Shown here piece by piece: positions 21,445 through 32,213 of a stretch of 64,000 nucleotides of DNA. Made by a program: the position numbers and the translations under genes. This DNA comes from Eurosta solidaginis (lineage: Eukaryota; Arthropoda; Insecta; Diptera; Tephritidae), in contig NC_090324.1 in the NCBI RefSeq assembly GCF_040869045.1, positions 189,160,028 through 189,224,027 on the forward strand. The letters are read 5' to 3'. The notes under the pieces were generated by a model, which ran no database searches, was not told the DNA's origin, and saw only the letters and a list, made by a program, of their open reading frames with translations. How positions within the stretch are numbered: the stretch's first letter is position 1; each line of letters begins with the position of its first letter.

Positions 21445-22445
21445 TCCGAATGATATACCTTGGTAGCATGCGAATATTTCTTCTGAATATTCGTGGTTTG
21501 AGGTGTCGTAGATGTTCGCTGAAGCTGTTGTGCTGACGTTGATGTTGCTGCACCTTTAACGTCCATAATGGATTCAAGAGACCTATGTCGTTGGGTGAGG
21601 AAAGCGTCCATTTGACACCACCCCGGTAGTGCTGATTTGTCCAGAAGCGTTTGTTCCCATAAATTTAGTGTGTTTTCCGGTAGTCGGTTTGAGCACAAGA
21701 ACACTATAATTGGATCCCAATTTATAACGTTAACCTCGTAAATTTTCAAGGCAGCTAGACACCCGTTGATGCTTCGTTGTAGATCCTTCAAAGCTGCAGC
21801 ACTTTCGCTCCGAATGATTGGTAACGCGAAAAGAAGCTTGATCTGGCTGTTTACTAACACGCGTTTATTTTCATATGTTGCCTTGAGGTTAGCCCATGCT
21901 AAGTCAAAGCCTTCATTTGTGCGTGGTGATTTTTCCACGATTTCTTTTGCTTCACCACTGGTCTTTCGAAGTAAATGGCAAAGTTTTTCAACTTTGCTCA
22001 AGCGGGGATGGTCTATGTAAATAGCCGTAAAGAGATCGCGGAAGCTCGGCCAAGAAACATATTCTCCGTTAAAAACTTCAGTATCGCATGGTGGCAATTG
22101 CAGCGTACTGGTGGGATGGTACGAATTTGCCTGATGGCATTTGGTTGATTGAGGTTCTTCCTTAAATTTTTTCATGCATTCCATGATGCGTGTGACACAC
22201 GAAAGATAGTCTTTAAATGTAGTCGAGTGTTTGGACTTTACTGATCCAATATCAGCTTCCTCTTTTAGATATACTAGACATTTTTCATATGCCGCTTTAG
22301 CTTTTGCCCATAGGTCGTCAAGTTCATTTTTCATTATTTCCAATGAAGTTTTTGAATGTTCTGCTAACGTGGATGCATCCCAACTAGCATTGAACTCAAC
22401 GACTTGATCGGAACACCGAGTAAACAGATTAAGAGTGGTCGACAT
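21393..22445 (-). CDS. gag: BEL Gag (DUF1759-like) N-terminal part
   Basis: 350 codons from ATG at 22445 (MSTTLNLFTRC). Residues about 1-90 are helical and charged. At about 115-290 is the conserved PCDTEVFNGEYVSWPSFRD...YIDHPRLSKVEKLCHL domain (DUF1759, the Gag domain of BEL/Pao elements), with ALPGWCQMDAFLTQRHR near 280. A Ser/Thr/Gln linker follows, then the first Cys pair of the first zinc knuckle (ECVLC). The frame then runs on for 15 meaningless residues and stops at 21393, while the His and last Cys of that knuckle are in the pol frame. A one-base loss in the short C run at about 21427-21430 explains this. Gag forms the particle shell and binds RNA. Confidence 0.9.
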   Translation of the reverse strand: MSTTLNLFTRCSDQVVEFNASWDASTLAEHSKTSLEIMKNELDDLWAKAKAAYEKCLVYLKEEADIGSVKSKHSTTFKDYLSCVTRIMECMKKFKEEPQSTKCHQANSYHPTSTLQLPPCDTEVFNGEYVSWPSFRDLFTAIYIDHPRLSKVEKLCHLLRKTSGEAKEIVEKSPRTNEGFDLAWANLKATYENKRVLVNSQIKLLFALPIIRSESAAALKDLQRSINGCLAALKIYEVNVINWDPIIVFLCSNRLPENTLNLWEQTLLDKSALPGWCQMDAFLTQRHRSLESIMDVKGAATSTSAQQLQRTSTTPQTTNIQKKYSHATKVYHSECVLCPRHTFFDSVKNF

Positions 22446-22724
22446 GTTTACACAACAAATATAATTTAATCAATACTGAATAAACCAAATATTTCAGGTA
22501 GAGAGATGTGCATACAAATGTTCGCTTATATTCGCAGGGTCTAATCACTTGATGTTGACTAAGGTGTGCATAAAAAAGGTGACCGTAAAACTTCAAACTA
22601 TGTAAATAGTTATGTATACTTGTAGGTATATTTATTTGGTTGCCGAAAAGCGATCGCCACCCCAAGTATATATAAAGATTAGTGGAAAAACATCAAGTGC
22701 GTGTGCACGGCAGCGAACAAATTT

Positions 22725-22865
22725 GCGATGGGTTGAAATATAGGGAAGTTATGTATCTACCTGGAAGGTTTGCAATGGGTTGGAATATATGGAAGTAATG
22801 TATAAACCTGGAAGGTTTGCAATGGGTTGGAATATATGGAAGTTATGTATCTACCGGGAAGGTTT
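22725..22865. repeat. 3 x 47-bp tandem repeat in the BEL leader
   Basis: Repeats start at 22725, 22772 and 22819 (gc[ga]atgggttg[ag]aatata...ggaaggttt). They differ at only a few positions. Confidence 0.85.
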
Positions 22866-23228
22866 GCGACCACTTTAAACGAACGCAGTCTCTTTGTATG
22901 CAAATTTATATGACTAACCTTTTAAAGCCACCAATGGCCGTGCTAGTTTTTTATTGTTTTTTTTTTTTTTATTACAGCTACAGTAGCTATCACGGCTTAG
23001 ATTAGGTTTCAGGTGATTTAAAAATTCTTGCCGATATTTTTGAAGCTACTTTGCTTGCCTCTTGCACACATTTTTTCACTATCTACCCCACAAATAGTTT
23101 CACACGCACCTGCTATTAAATTCCGGTATGATTTGGTTGTAATTTTTCACTTTTCTCGTTTTATTTTCGCACGCAATCTCTATAGTCAATGATGATAGAT
23201 ATATCCGTACTCCTCTTGTTTGTAGCTC

Positions 23229-23245
23229 GACGGCCCGCTGGACCA
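23229..23245 (-). promoter_or_regulatory. Primer-binding site candidate of the BEL element
   Basis: Three bases inside the 5' LTR the minus strand reads TGGTCCAGCGGGCCGTC, starting with the TGG that pairs with a tRNA CCA end. I do not assign the tRNA species. Confidence 0.5.
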
Positions 23246-23248
23246 AAA

Positions 23249-23700
23249 TGTTAGGGCGAGACAAAGAAACCCTTCGGTATATGCCGGTTCGAACTCTCAC
23301 GACAAATTATGCTCGATATGCATGGAGAATAGACAAAAAAAAACAAGAAAGAACACCGAGTTAGTATGGTAAAAATTTATATTTCCTTTATTCGTGAGAC
23401 TTGCGTGGTAACGTAGATTACCTGTGTTATAAGCAACAATACAACTCTACCAACGCACTTAACTTGTGTTAAATTATGATATTAACTTAGGTGACCGACA
23501 CCTCGTTTCAACAACCGCGACGAATGAACAAGTGAGCCAATACTAAAACCTAACAGTATATGCCTCATGGCCTTTTATTAGTTCTAATATCGTAAGAGAG
23601 ACACCGCTTGACTTTCTATAGCTCTGCATCTTTGCAGCGGATAGCTGTACCAACCGTCAAGCAGCGTTTCCCAAACGTTGAAGGCATTTTGGCTTCAACA
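23249..23700 (-). repeat. BEL 5' LTR
   Basis: 452 bp, partner of 15613-16062. Its differences from the 3' LTR (a handful of substitutions and a 2-bp A-run change) indicate a young but not brand-new insertion. Confidence 0.93.
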
Positions 23701-25085
23701 ATATATGTTTTAAAACGGAGTGGGCCTTAGTTCTATAGGTGGACGCCTTTTCGGAATATCGTTATAAAGGTGGACCAGGGTTGACTCTAGAATGCGTTTG
23801 TACAATATGGGTATCAAACGAAAGGTGTTAATAAGTGTTTTAAAAGGGAGTGGACCTTAGTTCTATAGGTGGACGCCTTTTCGGAATATCGTTATAAAAG
23901 TGGACCAGGGTTGACTTTAGAATGCGTTTGAACAATATGGGTATCAAACGAAAGGTGTTAATAAGTGTTTTAAAACGGAGTGGGCCTTAGTTCTATAGGT
24001 GGACGCCTTTTCGGAATATCGTTATAAAAGTGGACCAGGGTTGACTCTAGAATGCGTTTGTACAATATGGGTATCAAACGAAAGGTGTTAATAAGTGTTT
24101 TAAAAGGGAGTGCGCCTTAGTTCTATAGGTGGACGCATTTTCGGAATATCGTTATAAAAGTGGACCAGGGGTGACTCTAGAATGCGTTTGTATAATATGG
24201 GTATCAAATGAAAGGTGTTAATGAGTATTTTAAAAGGGCGTGGACCTTAGTTCTATAGGTGGACGCCTTTTCGAGATATCGCCATAAAGGTGGACCAGGG
24301 GTGACTCTAGAATTTGTTTGTACGGTATGGGTATCAAATGAAAGGTGTTAATGAGTATTTTAAAAGGGCGTGCGCCTTAGTTCTATAGGTGGACGCCTTT
24401 TCGAAATATCGCCATAAAGGTGGACCAGGGGTGACTCTAGAATTTGTTTGTACGATATGGGTATCAAATGAAAGGTGTTAATGAGTATTTTAAAAAGGAG
24501 TGGGCCTTAGTTCTATATGTGGACGCCTTTTCGAGATATCGCCATAAACGTGGACCAGGGGTGACTCTAGAATTTGTTTGTACTATATGGGTATCAAATG
24601 AAAGGTGTTAATGAGTATTTTAAAAGGGCGTGCGCCTTAGTTCTATAGGTGGATGTCTTTTCGAGATATCGCCATAAACGTGGACCAGGGGTGACTCTAA
24701 AATTTGTTTGTACGATATGGGTATCAAATGAAAGGTGTTAATGAGTATTTTAAAAGGGCGGGGGCCTCAGTTCTTAAGGTGGACGCCTTTTCGAAATATC
24801 GCCCTAAAGGTGTACCAGGGGCGACTCTAGCATTTGTTTGTACGATATGGGTATCAAATGAAAGGTGTTAATGGGTATTTTAAAAAGGAGTGGGCCTTAG
24901 TTCTATATGTGGACGCCTTTTCGAGATATCGCCATAAACGTGGACCAGGGGTGACTCTAGAATGTGTTTGTACGATATGGGTATCAAATTAAAGGTATTA
25001 ATGAGGGCTTTAAAAGGGAGTGGCCCTTAGTTGTATATGTGAAGGCGTTTTCGAGATATCGACCAAAATGTGGACCAGGGTGATC
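23701..25085 (+). repeat. 130-bp tandem repeat, right half (about 10.5 monomers)
   Basis: Continuation of the Helentron 1 array after the BEL element. The first four monomers are the gcgtttgtacaatatgggt / aaacgaaaggtg variant, later ones the tttgtttgtacgatatgggt / aaatgaaagg variant. The last monomers (24960-25085) are diverged and lead into the right arm. Confidence 0.85.
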
Positions 25086-26300
25086 CAGAACATCATCTGT
25101 CGGGTACCGCTAATTTATTTATATATGTAATACCACGAACAGTATTCCTTCCAAGATTCCAAGGGCTTTTGATTTCGCCCTGCAAAACTTTTTATTTTCT
25201 TCTACTTAATATGGTAGGTGTCACACCCATTTTACCAAGTTTTTTTCTAAAGTTATATTTTGCGTCAATAGACCAATACAATTACCATGTTTCATCCCTT
25301 TTTTCGTATTTGGTATATAATTATGGCATTTTTTTCATTTTTCGTAATTTTCGATATCGAAAAAGTGGGCGTGGTCATAGTCGGATTTCGGCCATTTTTT
25401 ACACCAATACAAAGTGAGTTCAGATAAGTACGTCAACTGAGTTTAGTAAAGATATATCGATTTTTGCTCAAGTTATCGTGTTAAAGGCCGAGCGGAAGGA
25501 CAGACGGTCGACTGTGTATAAAAACTGGGCGTGGCTTCAACCGATTTCGCCCTTTTTCACAGAAAACAGTTATCGTCCTAGAATCTACGCCTCTACCAAA
25601 TTTCACAAGGATTGGTAAATTTTTGTTCGACTTATGGCATTAAAAGTATCCTAGACAAATTAAATGAAAAGGGCGGAGCCACGCCCATTTTGAAATTTTC
25701 TTTTATCTTTGTATTTTGTTGCACCATATCATTACTGGAGTTGAATGTTGACTTAATTTACTTATATATTGTAAAGATATTAACTTTTCTTTTAAAATTT
25801 GAATTAAAAAAAAAAAAATTTAAAAAGTGGGCGTGGTCGTTCTCTGATTTTTATAATTTTTATTTATCAGGCATATAGTAATAAGTGTAACGTTCCTGCC
25901 AAATTTCATCATGATATCTTCAACGACTGTAAAATTACAGCGTGCAAAACTTCTAAATTACCTTCTTTTAAAAGTGGGCGGTGCCACGCCCATTGTCCAA
26001 AATTTTACTAGTATTCTATTCTGCGTCATAAGTTCAACTCACCTACCAAGTTTCATCGCTTTATCCGTATTTGGTAAGGAATTATCGCAGTTTTTCGATT
26101 TTTCGAAATTTTCGATATCGAAAAAGTAGGTGTGGTTATTGTCCGATATCGTTCATTTTAAATAGCGATCTGAGATAAGTGCCCAGGAACCTACATACCA
26201 AATTTCATCAAGATACCTCAAAATTTACTCAAGTTATCGTGTTAACGGGCAGAAGGACGGAGTTAATATACTCTGTGAGCTCTGCTCAACTGAGTATAAA
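25086..26300 (+). other. Right arm of Helentron derivative 1
   Basis: Noncoding. It contains repeated short modules such as aaaagtgggcgtggt and the palindrome TTTTCGATATCGAAAA, and ends gctctgctcaactgagtat plus A. It is also present at 43811-45156 and 46050-47392. Unlike those copies it lacks the stretch with ggacggacggacatgg before the end, a roughly 100-bp deletion near 26255. Confidence 0.65.
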
Positions 26301-27199
26301 AAAATCAATATATGGATATGTTTCATTGGAATATACATTATACTACATAAGTTATATGAAATTGACTGCTTGTGGCTATAATGCCTAAAACTCCTAAATT
26401 TTTGGAGCAAATTATAAAAAAAACTCGAATAAAAATATAAGAAATTCGAAAAGATGCAAACAGCCGGCCACACTAATACGGCTATGCCATCTATGGGCTA
26501 TTGCCAGGGTCTGCCATCCTACTTCCAACTCCTATCTCGGTGCAATTGAATTTTTTTTTTTGATCAAACACCATAAATAAGTCACCGAGACAGGTCGCAT
26601 ACGGCCAGACCCGTTTAATTGGATTATTATAAGATGGTACGTTTAGAAATGATTGAAGCATATATTTGTATTTGCAAATGAGTATTGGCAATTTTTAAGT
26701 CGACTGTGTTATTGGCGGAATTGAAATTTACTCATTGGTGGGCGCCAATTTCAACCAGCGGCGCTGCTGTAAAATACCAACAATGACATTATGTTCGACC
26801 ACCATATATGTATGTATATATGGTATTTAAAGTTATTAAAAGTTTGCTTGTAAAAAAAACATCTACTTCTGTCTGGGCGCTATAATAAATATAGCAGCCC
26901 GTTTGTATGTTTTTGTTTGGGCCCCATAATTATTGTAACGTACACCTAGTGTGGATCCGCCCCTTTGCGCAATCAAGGTGGATTGCCCCCAGCTAGCTCA
27001 TTGTGAGGGGTCGGGGCTTTAACCCTTGTCCACCTTGATGCGGGGCGGATGTTACAACCATCTGCTATTCCTGTAGAAATTTACACACCTCGCAGGAAGC
27101 CCACCCTACAATGAACCGCTCGATCATTGCTTCTTTCAGCGGGTCCCCTTTTTCTTCTGCTCCGTCTGACCCCTCTTACCTACCCTGTCGTCAGCCTCC
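26301..27199. other. Block F of the base unit, copy 1
   Basis: Noncoding segment repeated at 39572-40535 and 53219-54131 at high identity. It carries the hairpin at 26933-27057 and AT-rich microsatellite-like sequence (tatatgtatgtatatatgg). No ORF is conserved among the three copies. It ends where the tRNA-headed repeat array starts at 27200. Confidence 0.7.
26933..27057. other. Conserved long hairpin in block F, copy 1
   Basis: Outer arms TTGTAAC / GTTACAA, inner arms GATCCGCCCC / GGGGCGGAT and ATCAAGGTGG / CCACCTTGAT, with a loop of about 45 bp. The arms are kept in all three units (40276-40400, 53829-53953). Function unknown. Confidence 0.65.
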
Positions 27200-30163
27200 C
27201 ATAGTGTCATATTTTATTGACACTTTTTCCCCGTGCTCTGGGATGTATTAACAATTTTTGTTGTTATATCGGCCTACTAATTTGTAAGATCGCGGGTTCG
27301 AATCGAGCTCAGGGCCTAACAATAATTAGTTTATCATTATTATTGTTATGAAAAATTTTTTCTTAATTGAAAAAATTATTAAATTAGAATAGAAGAAAGA
27401 AAAAATTTTTAGACAACTGCCAAAGCTCGTTGTATAGATCCAATTCGGGAACTGCTAAATTCCTTCATCGGCAACGTTTAGGCGCCGCTGCTCTAACCAT
27501 TCAGCCATCACAGCGGTTTTTTGTTTGTCTTCATTAATCCTACTTCTATTCTGGTTCTTGCCAATTGATATTCACAACACTGCGACATCTGATGCAGAAT
27601 GAATGTGAAAATTGGATTTGTTTGTTGGCAATGCTGCCATAGTGTCATATTTTATTGACACTTTTTCTCCGTGCTCTGGGATGTATTAAAAAATTTTTGT
27701 TGTTATATCGGTCTACTGATTTGTAAGATCGCGGGTTCTAATCGAGCTCAAGGCCTAACAATAATTATTTTATCATTATTATTGTTATGATAAATTTTTT
27801 CTTAATTGAAAAAATTATTAAATTAGAATAGAAGAAAGAAACAATTTTTAGACAACTGCCAAAGCTCGTTGTATAGATCCAATTCGGGAACTGCTAAATT
27901 CCTTCATCGGCAACGTTTAGGCGCCGCTGCACCTACTTTTATTCTGGTTCTTGCCAATTGATATTCACAACACTGCGACATCTGTTGCAGAATGAATGTG
28001 AAAATTGGACTTGTTTGTTGGCAGCATTGTCAACAAACAAGTCCAATTTTCACATTCATTCTGCAACAGATGTCGCAGTGTTGTGAATATCAATTGGCAA
28101 GAACCAGAATAGAAGTAGGATTAATGAAGACAAACCAAAAATCGCTGTGATCGCTGAATGGTTAGAGCAGCGGCGCCTAAACGTTGCCGATGAAGGAATT
28201 TAGCAGTTTCCGAAATGGATCTATACAACGAGCTTTGGCAGTTGTCTAAAAATTTTTTTTCTTCTATTCTAATTTAATATTTTTTTCAATTAAGAAAAAA
28301 TTTATCATAACAATAATAATGATAAAATAATTATAGTTAGGCCTTGAGCTCGATTAGAACCCGCGATCTTACAAATCAGTAGGCCGATATAACAACAAAA
28401 ATTGTTAATACGTCCCAGTGCACGGGGTAAAAGTGTCAATAAAATATAACACTATGGCAGCATTGACAACAAACAAGTCCAATTTTCACATTCATTCTGC
28501 AACAGATGTCGCAGTGTTGTGAATATCAATTGGCAAGAACCAGAATAGAAGTAGGATTAATGAAGACAAACAAAAAACCGCTGTGATGGCTGAATATGGT
28601 TAGAGCAGCGGCGCCTAAACTTTGCCGATGAAGGAATTTAGTAGTTCCCGAAATGGATCTATACAACGAGCTTTGGCAGTTGTCTAAAAATTTTTTCTTT
28701 CTTATATTCTAATTTAGTAATATTTTCAATTAAGAAAAAATTTATCATAACAATAATAATGATAAAATAATTATTGTTAGGCCTTGAGCTCGATTAGAAC
28801 CCGCGATCTTACAAATCAGTAGGCCGATATAACAACAAAAATTGTTAATACATCCCAGAGCACGGGGAAAAAGTGTCAATAAAATATGACACTATGGCAG
28901 CATTGCCAACAAACTAGTCCAATTTTCACATTCATTCTGCAACAGATGTCGCAGTGTTGTGAATATCAATTGGCAAGAACCAGATTAGAAGTAGTATTAA
29001 TGAAGACAAACAAAAAACCGCTGTGATGGCTGAATGGTTAGAGCAGCGGCGCGTAAACGTTGCCGATGAAGGAATTTAGCAGTTCCCGAAATGGATCTAT
29101 ACAACGAGCTTTGGCAGTTGTCTAAAAAAAAATGTTTTTTTTCTTCTATTCTAGTTTAATAATTTGTTCAATTAAGAAAAAATTTATCATAACAATAATA
29201 ATGATAAAATAATTATTGTTAGCCCTTGAGCTCGATTCGAACCCGCGATCTTACAAATCAGTAGGCCGAAATAACAACAAAAGTTGTTAATACATCCCAG
29301 AGCACGGGGAAAAAGTGTCAATAAAATATGACTCTATGGCAGCATTGCCAACAAACAAGTCCAATTTTCACATTCATACTGCAACAGATGTCGCAGTGTT
29401 GTGAATATCAATTCGCAAGAACCAGAATAGAAGTAGGATTAATGAAGACAAACAAAAAACCGCTGTGATGGCTGAATGGTTAGAGCAGCGGCGCCTAAAC
29501 GTTGCCGATGAAGGAATTTAGCAGTTCCCGAATTGGATCTATACAACGAGCTTTGGCAGTTGTCTAAACATTTTTTCTTTCTTCTATTCTAATTTAATAA
29601 TTTTTTCAATTAAGAAAAAATTTATCATAACAATAATAATGATAAAATAATTATTGTTAGGCCTTGAGCTCGATTCGAACCCGCGATCTTACAAATCAGT
29701 AGGCCGAAATAACAACAAAAGTTGTTAATACATCCCAGAGCACGGGGAAAAAGTGTCAATAAAATATGACTCTATGGCAGCATTGCCAACAAACAAGTCC
29801 AATTTTCACATTCATTATGCAACAGATGTCGCAGTGTTGTGAATATCAATTCGCAAGAACCAGAATAGAAGTAGGATTAATGAAGACACACAAAAAACCG
29901 CTGTGATGGCTGAATGGTTAGAGCAGCGGCGCCTAAACGTTGCCGATGAAGGAATCTAGCAGTTCCCGAATTGGATCTATACAACGAGCTTTGGCAGTTG
30001 TCTAAATATTTTTTCTTTCTGCTATTCTAATTTAATAATTTTTTCAATTAAGAAAAAATTTATCATAACAATAATAATGATAAAATAATTATTGTTAGGC
30101 CTTGAGCTCGATTCGAACCCGGGATCTTACAAATCAGTAGGCCGATATAACAACAAAAATTCT
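27200..30163. repeat. Array of about 438-bp tRNA-headed repeats, with inverted centre
   Basis: Two units in minus orientation (27200-27637 and 27638 to about 28024, the second shortened by about 60 bp) face five units in plus orientation. Plus units start near 28036, 28472, 28912, 29354 and 29792 (periods 436-442 bp), and the last lacks its spacer. Each unit has an A-box-like TGGCTGAATGGTTAGAGC near its start, an AT-rich body, gctcgattcgaacccgcg (a B-box-like motif on the opposite strand) near its end, and a spacer of about 160 bp. The array replaces about 190 bp of the base unit found intact at 40536-40735. No TSD is visible. Confidence 0.75.
27638..28480. repeat. Large near-perfect palindrome at the centre of the tRNA-headed array
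   Basis: The arms meet around 28024-28033. GGACTTGTTTGTTG at 28010-28023 is the exact inverse of CAACAAACAAGTCC at 28031-28044, with 7-10 bases between. The inverse match continues for hundreds of bases on both sides through whole repeat units. Confidence 0.75.
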
Positions 30164-30386
30164 CAAAGATTTTATATTTCTAGAGCACATACGCAAAATA
30201 TTACATACAAAATCATCAAAATTTATGTATAAGTTTAGGTATATATCTTTCCAGGCGGTAACGTAAAATTATCCCCGATTCCACAAAACATTTAAATCAA
30301 ACAAAAAAAAAAAAAAAAAGGACATGTGTTTTAAGGATACAAAAAACAAGGCTGTACATTTTTTCACCGTAAAAAAAAATACATGC
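30164..30386. other. Block G of the base unit, copy 1
   Basis: Noncoding; it matches 40736-40879 plus 45157-45229 (unit 2) and 54295-54510 (unit 3). The A run at 30303-30319 is the unoccupied counterpart of the Helentron 2 site. Confidence 0.6.
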
Positions 30387-30390
30387 ATAT

Positions 30391-31091
30391 TGTAACGAAT
30401 TTACTGCAAATGCTCTTATTTGCAATCTACTGCCAACGTTCGTATCGCTAAACTGTTGAATAAATAACTCCAATTTGTAATAATGCAAAATGGCCTTTAT
30501 TAAAGTACTTCACGATAACAAACTGTGCAACGAATAGCTTGCTTAATAACCACACTGATTGATAGCTCAATGAAACTCTACTGCTATTGCTCGCTAGATA
30601 TCGTCTTAATCAAACTGCTTGACAACTAAAATCAAACTGAATTACTTCTTACTCGCCTGCCCCGCTTTTATAGTTTACGCTGCATACTTCTAGGCTCTTC
30701 GATTTCCAGAATTTACTAGTTAGTTTCGGCTACAAAATCGCCAGCCACAACTACGTGCACAAATTATTGCCCTCTCTTGTGACAACTCAGATAAGATATA
30801 TGCATGTGTTTGTGCATTGCCGCTCCGATGCTCGTATACCTACATATGTGTAGACGCAATTATTTATTCGTTTATGTAGATACATAATGATTGAATTATT
30901 GATGTGAATGTTTGTAGTTTACAGTCTCTCGCGCATACATAGGCGTATAAGTAAATGCATCTGTGTGTGACATCTTTCAGTTGCCTTATATATGAGTATA
31001 CATGATTTGATTATTGACGTAAATACTGCTTATCGTGGCCTTGGCATCGCCTTAGTGATGGTATAACTTAGTGATGTTAATATCCGTGACA
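30391..31091. mobile_element. Solo LTR related to gypsy-B
   Basis: TGTAACGAATTTACTG...CCGTGACA, 701 bp, flanked by a 4-bp target duplication ATAT (30387-30390 and 31092-31095). It resembles the gypsy-B LTRs at 47465 and 52524 but has extra internal sequence. Unit 3 (54505-54520) carries the empty site tcatataataaagg, which confirms both the ends and the 4-bp duplication. In unit 2 a gypsy-B element sits at the same base. Confidence 0.85.
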
Positions 31092-32213
31092 ATATAATAA
31101 AGGTTTTAATCAAATCGTATCACACCTTAACAAAAATGTTTGCATGCAACCCCATAAAACAAAGTTTAGAAATGTATATATAAAAAAACCATTTATGGAA
31201 ATTTAAACAAAATGTCAGGTTGCAAAATGAATGCACCGTTATAAGGTAAATTTTTGTTCGTGAGTTTTTGGACTTTGGACAAAAATTACAGAATCTGATA
31301 ATTTACACAAAAAAAGTCAATTATAGAAACATATTTTTTTTTATATAAATCAAAAATGTATGCATCAATGTATTAAATAAATTTTGTACTTCTAAAGGCT
31401 TGGTTTCCTCGAAAGCGTTGCCGCTATACAGCGCCCGTTATGCAACGGTAGAGTACGTTGTCAAAAATGTTTCAATGTAAAAGTAATTATGTGGAAAGTA
31501 AGAAGACGATAAAGTTCACCGTAACGTAAAATAGCAGCAGGGCAATAAATATAACGGTCGTCATGACGGCACAAACTTGTTCATCAACGTTTTTTCCCAC
31601 CACTATACTCAAATCGGTGATCATATTGTCAAATATTTGAAATTATTTATAAAAAAAAACATCATTTTTAAGTTTAATTTTTATGAGTATGTTTTTTTCG
31701 CACATACGCTTTAAAAAATTAATAAAGAAACAAAAAAAAAGAAGCGAAAATTGAAATTTACGGGGTCGCCTGCCGTAAGTATTCATAGTTTCCAACAAAA
31801 CGGTACCACTGAAAACGGTGAGTATACCGGTCGCTCTTTAGCGGTAGTAATAAAGCGGCGCCACTTTTGGATGAAACGAAGCCTTTACGGGCCTATCAGT
31901 CGCCAAAAGTTAACCAAACGACTCCCCAATCAACTTGAGTAAAAAATTTCCTAATGCCTACCTAAAAGAGCTCTTTTAATATGGCTGAGGGGATTTGTTG
32001 GAAGCGAAGTGTATGTATCTGCCTCTGCGCAGTAAAATAAAACTTCTTTTGAATCAATATTTACACGTTTGGTATATTTTTCTTTGTGTCCGAACTCAAG
32101 ACTCCCGTTTACACAAAATGAAATTTTCACAACCTTAATTTTAGCAAGTATTTGATAAAATTTGACGCCTATAGACTAATTGTGGCTATGGTTTCATAAT
32201 ATTAATTTAAAAA
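31092..32213. other. Block H of the base unit, copy 1
   Basis: About 1.1 kb of AT-rich noncoding DNA. Its parts 31092-31436 and 31930-32070 match 55246-55740 in unit 3, which lacks the middle 0.5 kb. I see no gene; the 63-codon frame at 31751-31942 has no recognisable features. Confidence 0.55.

Larger units (their letters stand above)
22446..23248 (-). other. BEL 5' untranslated leader
   Basis: 803 bp between the 5' LTR and the Gag ATG. It includes three head-to-tail 47-bp repeats (22725-22865) and a T-rich run at 22958-22970. No conserved ORF was found. Confidence 0.7.
15613..23700 (-). mobile_element. BEL/Pao LTR retrotransposon, nearly complete, with an extra ORF
   Basis: 8.09 kb, minus strand. 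The LTRs at 23249-23700 (5') and 15613-16062 (3') start TGTTAGGG and end TTCAACA on the plus strand, and differ by about six or seven substitutions and one 2-bp indel over 450 bp. Internal order: primer-binding site, 5' UTR with 47-bp repeats, gag (DUF1759-like), pol (zinc knuckles, A17-type protease, RT with YVDD, RNase H, integrase), a third ORF, purine tract. It inserted into a Helentron monomer. The flanking pentamers are ataag and atata, a possible decayed 5-bp target duplication (BEL/Pao normally makes 4-6 bp). There is one frameshift in gag/pol, one in-frame stop in pol and one frameshift in ORF3. Confidence 0.93.
14411..26300 (+). mobile_element. INE-1/DINE-1-like Helentron derivative 1 (non-autonomous), split by a BEL element
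   Basis: Left terminus CAAGTAAGGAAGGC with a short palindrome GTTCGG...CCGAAC, then ATACTCAGTTGAG. The right terminus contains the inverse CTCAACTGAGTAT followed by A residues (26286-26300). Between them lie tandem 130-bp monomers and a unique right arm. Unit 2 has the uninterrupted target tctgtactc-A(n)-tcaatatatgg (39546-39580), so both ends are defined by an empty site. No target duplication is visible, which fits Helitron/Helentron insertion into an A/T run. No ORF is present. The layout (subterminal inverted repeats, central tandem repeats) is that known for fly INE-1/DINE-1 elements; the assignment to that superfamily is inferred. A BEL element occupies 15613-23700. Confidence 0.65.

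Noticed and set aside
26935..27056. The TGTAAC...GTTACA hairpin as a miniature solo LTR
   Set aside because: It has TG...CA ends, but long internal pairing, no target duplication and no related internal region. A foldback structure is the simpler description.
28150..28230. A functional tRNA gene
   Set aside because: An A-box-like motif is present, but no cloverleaf can be drawn with a same-strand T arm at the right distance, and the sequence recurs within a repeat family.
28020..28560. Hammerhead-ribozyme retrozyme (tandem 438-bp units)
   Set aside because: I looked for the CTGATGA...GAAA core in the 438-bp units and saw none in either strand that could pair into a hammerhead. The ctgatgatgaagg in the 54530 copy has no matching GAAA core at the right place.
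31751..31942. A small host gene in block H
   Set aside because: 63 codons, absent from the unit 3 copy of block H, no recognisable motif.
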